Both the position numbers and the translations under genes were made by a program. 57,740 bases of DNA from an uncultured Muribaculaceae bacterium. GTDB taxonomy: Bacteria > Bacteroidota > Bacteroidia > Bacteroidales > Muribaculaceae. Shown here in pieces: positions 42,792 through 51,200 of the stretch; position 1 is the first letter of the stretch, and the number at the start of each line of letters is the position of its first letter. Under the pieces are notes generated by a model. The model was not told the origin of the DNA, ran no database searches, and saw only the letters and a program-made list of their open reading frames with translations. The DNA lies in NCBI GenBank assembly GCA_934667475.1, contig CAKUMB010000013.1, forward strand, positions 1-57,740, given 5' to 3'.

Positions 42792-44501
42792 ATGGAAATC
42801 AACTCATTCAACATAAGTTCCTATCCATCATCGGAGAAAATCTACAAGGCAGGCACACTGTTTCCCATCAAGGTGGGAATGCGCAAAATCAACCTCACCC
42901 CCACCGTGAGCTACGATGCCAACAACAAGAAAGTGTTCACGCCCAACGCCCCCGTGGTGGTGTATGACACCAGCGGCCCATATACCGACCCCGCCATTAA
43001 GACCGACATAAATGCCGGCCTGCCACGCTTGCGCGAGCAGTGGGTGCTAGACCGCGGCGATGTGGAGCAACTCGACGGCATCACATCGGAATATGGCCGC
43101 ATGCGCCTCAACGACAAGTCGCTCGACGGCATACGCTTCAAAAACGTAAAGAAGCCCTATGTGGCCAAGGCTGGCCACTGCATAACCCAAATGGCCTATG
43201 CCAAAGCCGGCAGAATCACCGCCGAGATGGAATATGTGGCACTGCGCGAAAACATGAACAATGCCGAGTTGGGCATTGAGAGCCACATCACCCCCGAATT
43301 TGTGCGTCAGGAAGTGGCTGCCGGCCGGGCCATAATTCCGGCCAACATCAACCACCCCGAGGCCGAGCCGATGATTATAGGCCGCAACTTCCTTGTGAAG
43401 CTCAACACCAACATAGGCAACTCGGCCCTCGGCTCGTCGATTGAAGAAGAGGTGAAAAAGGCCGTGTGGAGCTGCTACTGGGGCGGCGACACACTAATGG
43501 ACCTCTCTACGGGCAAAAACATACATGAGACGCGCGAATGGATAATTCGCAACTGCCCGGTGCCCATGGGCACTGTGCCCATCTATCAGGCGCTGGAAAA
43601 GGTCAACGGCAAGGTGCGCGACCTCACTTGGGAAATCTACCGCGACACACTCATCGAGCAATGCGAGCAGGGCGTGGACTACTTCACCATTCACGCCGGT
43701 GTTAAGCGAGAGCACGCACAGCTGATGGGCAACCGCCTCACCGGCTGCGTGAGCCGTGGCGGCAGCATCATGGCGGAATGGTGTGTGATGCACAACCAGG
43801 AGAGCTTCCTCTACGAGCACTTCGACGAGATTTGCGACATCTTGGCGCGCTACGACGTGGCCATTTCGCTTGGCGACGGCATGCGCCCCGGCAGCATCCA
43901 CGACGCCAACGACCGCGCGCAGTTCCTTGAGCTCGACGTGCTGGGCGAACTCACCGAGCGCGCCTGGGCCCACGATGTGCAGGTGATAATCGAAGGCCCC
44001 GGCCATGTGCCCATGGACAAGATTAAGGAAAACATGGACCGCGAGCTCGACAAGTGCCACGAGGCCCCGTTCTACACCCTTGGCCCGCTCACCATGGACA
44101 TCGCCCCCGGCTACGACCACATCACATCGGCCATAGGCGCTGCCCAAATCGCATGGCTCGGCACCGCAATGATATGCTATGTGACGCCCAAAGAGCACCT
44201 GGCGCTGCCCAACCTTGAAGACGTGCGCGAAGGCGTGATCACCTACAAGATTGCCGCCCACGCCGCCGACCTGGCCAAGCATCACCCCGGAGCTCAGGTG
44301 CGCGACGACGCCATGGGCAAGGCGCGCTACCAGTTCCGCTGGAAAGACCAGTTCAACCTGTCGCTCGACCCGGCCCGCGCACGCGAATACTACATTGCCA
44401 GCCACGACGTCGACGACAAATACTGCACCATGTGCGGCCCCAACTTCTGCGCAATGCGCATATCGCAGTCGGTGGCTCGCGAAATGTGCAAAGACGAGTA
44501 A
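42792..44501 (+). CDS. thiC: Phosphomethylpyrimidine synthase ThiC
   Basis: ThiC rearranges AIR to HMP-P in a radical-SAM reaction. The 569-residue protein has the core TPEFVRQEVAAGRAIIPANI, GADTLMDLSTG-like GGDTLMDLSTGKNIHETREW, DYFTIHAGV and SRGGSIMAEWC. The C-terminal iron-sulfur motif is DDKYCTMCGPNFCAMRISQS, CxxCxxxxC. The ATG at 42792 gives the usual length; an upstream extension would overlap thiG. ThiC carries the largest flux in the operon. Confidence 0.97.
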   Translation: MEINSFNISSYPSSEKIYKAGTLFPIKVGMRKINLTPTVSYDANNKKVFTPNAPVVVYDTSGPYTDPAIKTDINAGLPRLREQWVLDRGDVEQLDGITSEYGRMRLNDKSLDGIRFKNVKKPYVAKAGHCITQMAYAKAGRITAEMEYVALRENMNNAELGIESHITPEFVRQEVAAGRAIIPANINHPEAEPMIIGRNFLVKLNTNIGNSALGSSIEEEVKKAVWSCYWGGDTLMDLSTGKNIHETREWIIRNCPVPMGTVPIYQALEKVNGKVRDLTWEIYRDTLIEQCEQGVDYFTIHAGVKREHAQLMGNRLTGCVSRGGSIMAEWCVMHNQESFLYEHFDEICDILARYDVAISLGDGMRPGSIHDANDRAQFLELDVLGELTERAWAHDVQVIIEGPGHVPMDKIKENMDRELDKCHEAPFYTLGPLTMDIAPGYDHITSAIGAAQIAWLGTAMICYVTPKEHLALPNLEDVREGVITYKIAAHAADLAKHHPGAQVRDDAMGKARYQFRWKDQFNLSLDPARAREYYIASHDVDDKYCTMCGPNFCAMRISQSVAREMCKDE

Positions 44502-44523
44502 ACAATCACATTCAACGAAAAAA

Positions 44524-45636
44524 ATGTTTTCAGAAGAATTAGCTAAAATTTCGTGGGACGACACCACACGCCAAATCGACTCGATGACGGCCAAAGACGT
44601 GGAGCGGGCCTTGAGCAAAGACCACCTCGACGTGAAAGACTTCATGGCCCTGATATCGCCGGCAGCCGAGCCCTACATCGAGACTATGGCGCAAATGTCG
44701 CAGCGCATCACGCAAGAGCGCTTTGGCAAGACCATAAAAATGTACATCCCGCTCTACCTGAGCAACGAGTGCACCAACTATTGCGTGTATTGCGGATTCC
44801 AATACAAGAACCACATAAAGCGCATCACACTCACTGAGGAGCAAATAAAGCAGGAGTGCGAAGCTATTAGAAAGCTCGGCCCGTTTGAAAACGTGCTGCT
44901 GCTCACCGGTGAATACCCGGCCGTGGCAGGCGTCGACTACATCGAGAAGGCCCTGAAAATTTGCCGGCCATACTTCAACAACCTCTCTATGGAGGTGATG
45001 CCGCTTAAGATGCGCGACTACAAGCGGCTGGTCGACAATGCCGGTCTAAACGGTGTGACGTGTTTCCAGGAGACCTATCACAAGGCCGACTACAACATCT
45101 ACCACCCGCACGGCATGAAGTCGATTTTCGACTGGCGCGTCAACGGTTACGACCGCATGGGCCAAGCCGGCGTATACAAAATTGGCATGGGCGTGCTCAT
45201 CGGCCTCGACAAGCACTGGAAGACCGACATCACAATGCTGGCCTATCACCTGCGATACCTGCAGAAGAAATATTGGCGGTCGTGCTTCTCGGTCAACTTC
45301 CCGCGCATGCGCCCTGCCGCAGGCGGCTACCAGCCCAACGTGGTGATGACGCAGAAAGAACTTGCACAGCTCACATTCGCGTTCCGCATATTCGACCACG
45401 ATGTGGACATCTCCTACTCCACCCGCGAGGAGCCGCGCTTCCGCGAAAACATGATGAAGCTGGGTGTGACGTCGATGAGTGCAGGCAGCAAGACCGATCC
45501 GGGAGGCTACAGCAAAGACGGCGCCACCGAGCAGTTCCACGTGAGCGATGAGCGGTCGCCCAAGGAGGTGACCGACGACATTAGCAGCATGGGTTACGAA
45601 CCCGTGTGGAAAGACTGGGACAAGGTGTTTGACTAA
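44524..45636 (+). CDS. thiH: 2-iminoacetate synthase ThiH
   Basis: ThiH is the radical-SAM tyrosine lyase that makes dehydroglycine for ThiG in anaerobes. The 370-residue protein carries the cluster motif SNECTNYCVYCGFQYKNHI (CxxxCxxC), then LTGEYPAVAGVDYIEKALKI and the C-terminal ThiH region RPAAGGYQPNVVMTQKELAQ. ATG at 44524 follows thiC by 22 bases. A terminator 28 bases after the stop ends the operon, so thiF is not part of it. Confidence 0.95.
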   Translation: MFSEELAKISWDDTTRQIDSMTAKDVERALSKDHLDVKDFMALISPAAEPYIETMAQMSQRITQERFGKTIKMYIPLYLSNECTNYCVYCGFQYKNHIKRITLTEEQIKQECEAIRKLGPFENVLLLTGEYPAVAGVDYIEKALKICRPYFNNLSMEVMPLKMRDYKRLVDNAGLNGVTCFQETYHKADYNIYHPHGMKSIFDWRVNGYDRMGQAGVYKIGMGVLIGLDKHWKTDITMLAYHLRYLQKKYWRSCFSVNFPRMRPAAGGYQPNVVMTQKELAQLTFAFRIFDHDVDISYSTREEPRFRENMMKLGVTSMSAGSKTDPGGYSKDGATEQFHVSDERSPKEVTDDISSMGYEPVWKDWDKVFD

Positions 45637-45664
45637 GCACTCCAGCCAGCAGCAACCATATTTT

Positions 45665-45699
45665 GGCAGCCCACTCCATTGCAACCGATGTGGGCTGCC
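45665..45699 (+). terminator. Terminator of the thiamin operon
   Basis: GGCAGCCCAC / GTGGGCTGCC form a 10-bp perfect stem with a 15-base loop, followed by ATTTTATTTATT. Confidence 0.87.
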
Positions 45700-45773
45700 A
45701 TTTTATTTATTATCGCCAATGCACTACCACACAAGTAATTACGCACAACGTAAGTAAAAAGGCTTTCAAAAAG

Positions 45774-45805
45774 TTTGCATAGTTCAAAAAAATGCTCTAA
45801 CTTTG
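45774..45805 (+). promoter_or_regulatory. Promoter of tRNA-Met
   Basis: TTTG at 45774-45777 and TAACTTTG at 45798-45805, with 20 bases between, match the Bacteroidetes -33/-7 spacing and lie just before the tRNA. Confidence 0.8.
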
Positions 45806-45823
45806 CACTCGCAAAACGGAAAT

Positions 45824-45897
45824 GGCGGGATAGCTCAGTCGGTTAGAGCGTCGGATTCATAACCCGGAGGTCCTGAGTTCAATTCTCAGTCCCGCTA
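45824..45897 (+). tRNA. tRNA-Met (anticodon CAT)
   Basis: GGCGGGA/TCCCGCT acceptor with discriminator A, D stem GCTC/GAGC, anticodon loop TTCATAA with CAT, T stem CTGAG/CTCAG with loop TTCAATT. The anticodon stem is TCGGA/CCCGG, with an A-C mismatch next to the loop. Lack of the initiator C1-A72 mismatch and of three G-C pairs in the anticodon stem suggests elongator tRNA-Met; a CAU-type tRNA-Ile2 cannot be wholly excluded. The CCA is not encoded. Confidence 0.92.
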
Positions 45898-45904
45898 CTC
45901 GTTC

Positions 45905-45941
45905 AAGAGGTGCAAGTTGCAAAACTTGCACCTCTTTTTTT
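45905..45941 (+). terminator. Terminator of tRNA-Met
   Basis: AAGAGGTGCAAGTT / AACTTGCACCTCTT form a 14-bp perfect stem with a 4-base loop, followed by TTTTT. Confidence 0.9.
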
Positions 45942-45987
45942 GTTTTGGCACAAAAAGTCAGCGGAAAGAACGGGGCTCACCCGATAA

Positions 45988-46614
45988 ACAGAAGACAAGA
46001 GCAAGTGGGATAAAGTAGTTATCGAAAAGGATGGCTATGCTGTGGTTTTGCGTCGCAACGTGCGAGATGATAAAGGAAATATTATTGATGCAGATAAGAA
46101 CTGGGTAGTGACGGCATTTGATAATAACCATACAGAACAAGAAAAGAAGAATGAACCGTCTGACGCTACCCGAGCAACCCCTAACGCCAATGAAGGGGGC
46201 AGGGCTGTCACCCCCGATGGTCATTCTTCTGCCAGCAAAGATAGCGCAAGAGGGGCAGATGCGCAAGAGGGTTGCGGAAAATCTGCCGTTGTGGTGAAGG
46301 AGAAACCGAAAAAAGACGATGACGGCAACGGACCGGACGGGCCTACTGTCGGCGGTGCTGCAACTGGCGTCAAGGGCGGCGGAGGCTATTCCATCTCCCC
46401 CACAACCTACACCAACAAGAAGGGCAAGACGAGCGATATGTCGCTGCTGAAGTTCAACAACGAACTGACGCCCGAGCAAGAGCGGGCCGTGAAGGAGTTT
46501 GCCAAGGAGCGGACTGGAGAGTGCCCGTGGCTGGAAAGACCGCGAGAGCGGCGGCTGGATGTTCCGCAGCGAGGAGGATGCGCGCAAGGCGGCCGAAATG
46601 GTGGGCAGCGATGA
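45988..46614 (+). pseudogene. Polyvalent-protein fragment: nuclease tail plus repeat A, 5' truncated and frameshifted
   Basis: The frame opens after a TAA at 45985 without a start. It begins KWDKVVIEKDGYAVVLRRNV then NWVVTAFD, which matches the last strands of a BECR-fold nuclease (phage Barnase/EndoU/RelE-like, PBECR group). A linker (SSASKDSARGADAQEGCGKS) follows, then repeat A (GGYSISPTTYTNKKGKTSDM; ELTPEQERAVKEFAKERTGE). A 14-bp deletion relative to the other A copies, at 46518-46521, throws the frame off, and it stops at 46614. The upstream half of the nuclease is missing, so the locus was cut near 45960-45985. It is a relic copy of the giant gene downstream. Confidence 0.7.
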
Positions 46615-46740
46615 AGCCGTGGCCGAGCGCAAATCGGCTGAGGCGAAGCGGCAGGACGAGCAGCTGCACGAGGCCGCTGTGGCCCAGGCGGAGCAGGACA
46701 AGGTCGAAAAGCGGCGCAAAGAGGAGGAGCAGAAGGCCGT
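46228..46740 (+). repeat. Repeat A, copy 1
   Basis: First copy of a long direct repeat in the polyvalent locus. It encodes an Ala/Lys/Glu-rich linker, GYSISPTTYTNKKGKTSDMS and the EARKAAEMVGSDEAVAER-type helices. It carries a 14-bp deletion at 46518-46521 relative to the other copies. Identity with the copy at 48508-49029 is high by eye, with long runs of exact match such as 46543-46626. Confidence 0.85.
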
Positions 46741-46923
46741 TGACGCAGCCGTCGACAAGCGAAAGCAAGCAGCCGCAGAACGTGGCGGACGAGGCAAAGA
46801 AAGTGAACAAACTGAACATGCTGCTGAACGCGGTGAAAAAGGTGGAAGCAGAAAACCGAAAGGAGGAGGACGACCGGATAGCCAAACTTACAAGGTAGAC
46901 AATCAGGGAAACCCTATTGACAA
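46739..46923 (+). repeat. Repeat B, copy 1
   Basis: A 185-bp direct repeat of 50308-50492 without indels and with about five substitutions by eye. In the polyvalent frame it encodes AAVDKRKQAAAERGGRGKES and ends YKVDNQGNPID. A second frame through the same DNA encodes a coiled-coil-like NKLNMLLNAVKKVEAENR and stops at TAG (46896-46898). Confidence 0.9.
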
Positions 46924-48243
46924 TGAGGAAGAAACGCCACTATCGGAACAGATTGCCACCGCATCGGCCGATGTAAACACCGAGCCAACCGAGGGGCAGA
47001 AAGAGGCTGGCAACTACAAGAAAGGCCATGTGCAGGTGGGTACGTTCGACATCACCATCGAGCAACCAAAGGGCAGCGTGCGCAAAGGCACAGATGCCAA
47101 TGGCAAGCAGTTGGAAAGCAAGATGCACAACACCTACGGCTACTTCCGTGGCACTGAGGGCGTGGACGGAGACCACATAGACGTGTTCCTGAGCAACGAC
47201 ATTGACGGTTGGAACGGACGCAAGGTGTATGTGGTGGACCAGTACAACCCCGATGGCACGTTTGACGAGCACAAGGTGATGCTCGGCTTCAACAACACGG
47301 ACGAGGCGAAGAGCGACTATCTGGCCAACTATGAGAAAGGTTGGGAAAATGGGCGCAGGATTGATGTGTCAGCTGTGAACCTCGAAGACTTTGAGAAGTG
47401 GATTGGCAGCAGCCACCGCAAGACCAAGCCTTTTGCGGAGTATGCAGGAGTGAAGAAAGAGACAATAGGCAATGCTCCTGCTAAGGAAGATGTGACACCT
47501 ACAAAGGCTGGAGAGCGAAAGGAAGAACCAGCCGTAAGCGAAGAAGAGCAGGAGCTACGCAAGGAATACTATGAGGCGGAAGACCATTTGGAGGATGTAA
47601 TGACCGAATGGGATGAGAAGATAATGGATTATGTCGCCGAGCACTATCCAACCCAAGCCACCGTTAGTGCTGAGACAAGGTCACCTAAGGGGATAAAAGA
47701 GCGAGAGGCGATGAAAAAAGACCCTGTGCTGAAAAGGATGCGTAGGGAGCGTGACGCCGCTGTCAAGGAAGCCAGCAACGCCGCAACTGAAGCGTGGAAA
47801 AGAATGGAAGCGGCAGAGCGGGCTCGGGAGACAGGCGAGCCGGACGAAGCAGAGGGTGAGCCTAAGCCGGTGGGCAAAGGCCTGTTTGGCAACATCTACG
47901 ACCAGTTCAAGGGCAAGGTTAAGGAAGCAGTCGAGTTCCTGATGAAGCACAAGAGCGGCGACCTGCTGGGCGTGTTCCACCGCAGCGATGTTGGCGACAT
48001 TGATTTGGTGTGGGGCGATGATGATAAAGGACTGCAACATATAATCAATGGGCATATCCTTGTTAAAGACCCTGACTTTAAGAACATAAACGAAGCCATA
48101 TTCCTAATAGACGACATTGTTAAGAATGGCAAGGTTGTGAAAGAAGGAGAGGCTAAAATTGTGTTTGGAAAGGATGGTTATAGGGTTGTCATATGCAAGA
48201 ACATTAACGGTAAACAGAAAAATTGGGTTCTCACTTCATATGA

Positions 48244-51200
48244 CAGCACAAATGGAAAGGGCAAAAAAAGGAAAGATTGTCTGATAGTACCACCCTTGTT
48301 ACCCCTGATACTAATGAAGGAAGCAGGGCTGTCGCTTCCTCAGACAATCTTTCTGCCAGCAAAGATAGTACAAGCGAGGCAGATGCGCAAGAGGGGGCGG
48401 GAAAAGGCAAAAAAAGAAGGGACGCATCGTCAAGCGAAACTTTAACAACTCCTTCCGCAAACCAAGAGGCTGATGGGGTGACTTTACCATCAAACGATGC
48501 GCCTTCTTCTGCCAGCAAAGATAGTGCAAGCGAGGCAAAACAGCAAGAGGGCGGCGGAAAATCTGTCGTTGCGGTGAAGGAGAAACCGAAGAAAGGCAAT
48601 GACGACGGACCGGACGGGCCAACTGGCGGCAAGGGCAAACCGAAAGGCGGAATGGGCGGCTATTCCATCTCCCCCACAACCTACACCAACAAGAAAGGCA
48701 AGACGACGGATATGTCGCTGCTGAAGTTCGACAACGAACTGACGCCCGAGCAAGAGCGTACGGTCAAGGAGTTTGCCAAGGAGCGGACTGGCGAGGGGCG
48801 CTTTGCTCCTGCCCGTGGCTGGAAAGACCGCGAGAGCGGCGGCTGGATGTTCCGCAGCGAGGAGGATGCGCGCAAGGCGGCCGAAATGGTGGGCAGCGAT
48901 GAAGCCGTGGCCGAGCGCAAAGCGGCTGAGGCGAAGCAGCAGGACGAGCAGCGGCACGAGGCCGCTGTGGCCCAGGCGGAGCAGGACAAGGTCGAAAAGC
49001 GGCGCAAAGAGGAGGAGCAGAAGGCCGTGGGCACACACACTGTGAACCCGAAGATTAAGAAAAAATGGGACGAGTCGAATAAGATTGAAGGCAATGCCAA
49101 CGTTATAGTACTGCCGGACGGCTCCAAGCTGCGCGGCCACTACGTGCTGACGGAGGCGGGCGCGGCCACTGCGAGCCACGATGCCAGCAACGGATTCGAG
49201 CCCACCGAGGGATTCCCTGTTGACGAGAACGGCCAGAGCGTGAACGACCGCGACTACAGACGCGACAAGGACGCGCAGCGCATGGTGGACGAGATGGCGA
49301 ACGGGTTTGACAGCCGCGCGCTGCAATCGCCCGTGATTGTGAGCCAAGACGGCGTGGTGCTTTCGGGCAACAACCGCACAATGTCGGGCGACATAGCCGC
49401 CAAGCAGGGCACTGACAAGGCGTATGTGGACCACCTGCGCGAGTTCGGCCAGATGTACGGCTTCGCGCCCGAGCAGATTGACGGCATGCAGCACCCGCGT
49501 GTGGTGTTTGTGCCCGACGAGCCGCTGCCATATGATGCGGCCACATTCGCCCGCTTCAACGCTGAGACACAGAAACGGCAGAGCAAGCCGGAGCATGCCG
49601 TGAAGCTGGGCAAGATTGTGCCCGACAATGTGTTTGGCAGTATAGCCACAGCCATTGGCGGATACGACAGGCTTTCGGGCTTCTATGCCGACAGCAATGC
49701 GGTGAACGAGGTGCTGAAGCGGCTGTTTGACGCGGGCGTGATTAACGAGATGCAGCTGCCCGAGTTGCGCACCGGCAATGCGCTTTCGGCCGCGGGCAAG
49801 GAGCTGATAGAGAACCTGCTTGTCGGCAAGGCGTTCCAGGACGCGCCTGATGCGGTGCGCCAGCTGATAGCCGAACCGAACGTGAAGCAGGCGGTGGTGA
49901 TGGCGCTAAGCGAGATTGCGCACAACCGCACGCTGGAAAAGAGCGGCTACAGCCTGGGCAAAGAGCTGGCCGCGGCAATCGACCTCGTGTATCGCGCACG
50001 CAAGTCAAACCCCGACATGTACAAAAACGGGGTGCCGGTGTCGCCATTCGGCAGGCAGCTGGGCTTGTTTGACGGACAGGGCGACCAGGCCGTGACCGAC
50101 GGGGCGGTGCTGCTGCTTGCCGACTTGCTGAGCAGCGGCAAGACAAGCGACCTGCGCAAGGTGCTGGCGGCCTACAATGCCGAGGCCACCGAAAGCGCAA
50201 GCGGCCAAGCCGACATATTCAGCGGCAAGGTGCTGTCGAAAGAAGAGATATTAAAAACAGTAACAGAACATTTCAAAAATGCAACAAGAGGAGAACAAAA
50301 GAAGCTCGTTGACGCAGCCGTCGACAAGCGAAAGCAAGCAGCCGCGGAACGTGGCGGACGAGGCAAAGAAAGTGAACAAACTGAACATGCTGCTGAACGC
50401 GGTGAAAAAGGTGGAAGCCGAGAACCGACAGGAGGAGGACGACCGGATAGCCAAACTTACAAGGTAGACAATCAGGGAAACCCTATTGACAAGGAGGGCA
50501 AATTCATCACAGAGAAAGTATCGAGCGTTGATGAACTGACTGATGAGGACTTCACAGCCTCCACGCGGTCGGTGCAACTGCCAGAGCTCCCCCAAAAGGT
50601 GGCTGATGTGCTTGGAACTGGTGGCAAGCCGGTGATAATCAAAAAGAATATCTTTGAGAAGAACAAGAAGAGGCACGGAGACTTGAGTCCGAAGCAAAGT
50701 CGCAATATACTGATAAACGCCCTATACTCGCCACACTTGTATGGCAATAACCAAAAGGCTTCAAGGCCGTACAATTGGATTTTGATACACAACGCCAAGA
50801 AGCACTCATCCGTTGTGCTGGAAGTGAATCACAACAAGGACAACGTGGAAATCATTAACTGGCATTATCTTGACGATGAAGCTCTTAAGCAAAAAGAAAG
50901 ACAAGCCATCAAGGAGGGTGGCCGTATCCTCACACTCGAAAGTGCAGCTGGCGATACTCATGATGACTTGTCTGCCAGCAAAGATAGTACAAGCGAGGCA
51001 GATGCGCAAGAGGGCGGCGGAAAATCTGCCGTTGCGGTGAATGAGAAACCGAAAGGCGGCAAGGGCGGCGGAGGGTATTCCATCACCCCCACAACCTACA
51101 CCAACAAGAAGGGCAAGACGACGGATATGTCGCTGCTGAAGTTCGACAACGAACTGACGCCCGAGCAAGAGCGTGCGGTCAAGGAGTTTGCCAAGGAGCG

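Larger units (their letters stand above)
46522..48445 (+). pseudogene. Polyvalent-protein fragment: repeat A end, repeat B, pyrophosphatase-like and BECR nuclease domains
   Basis: The frame continues the fragment above after the deletion; no good start codon exists. In order it shows the second half of repeat A, repeat B, then residues resembling the inorganic-pyrophosphatase-like domain of polyvalent proteins (YFRGTEGVDGDHIDVFLSND, with DGDHIDVF). A coiled-coil linker (47520-47870) leads to a nuclease-like domain at about 47880-48250: LLGVFHRSDVGDIDLVWGDD, LQHIINGHI and DGYRVVICKNINGKQKNWVL. That order fits PBECR-type nucleases. After YDSTNGKGKK an A7 run (48263-48269) breaks the frame; one more A would join it to the giant frame. 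The frame as written ends in unrelated residues at 48445. Confidence 0.7.

Noticed and set aside
48490..49596. Long minus-strand open frames opposite the polyvalent gene, also near 50806-52203 and 52279-53739
   Set aside because: They lie opposite recognised domains, are rich in Leu, Arg and His, and repeat wherever repeat A or B repeats, so they are shadows.
46739..50492. CRISPR array or tandem satellite in the repeat region
   Set aside because: The repeats are 185-520 bases long, few in number, protein-coding and separated by large, unequal cargo, unlike CRISPR or satellites.
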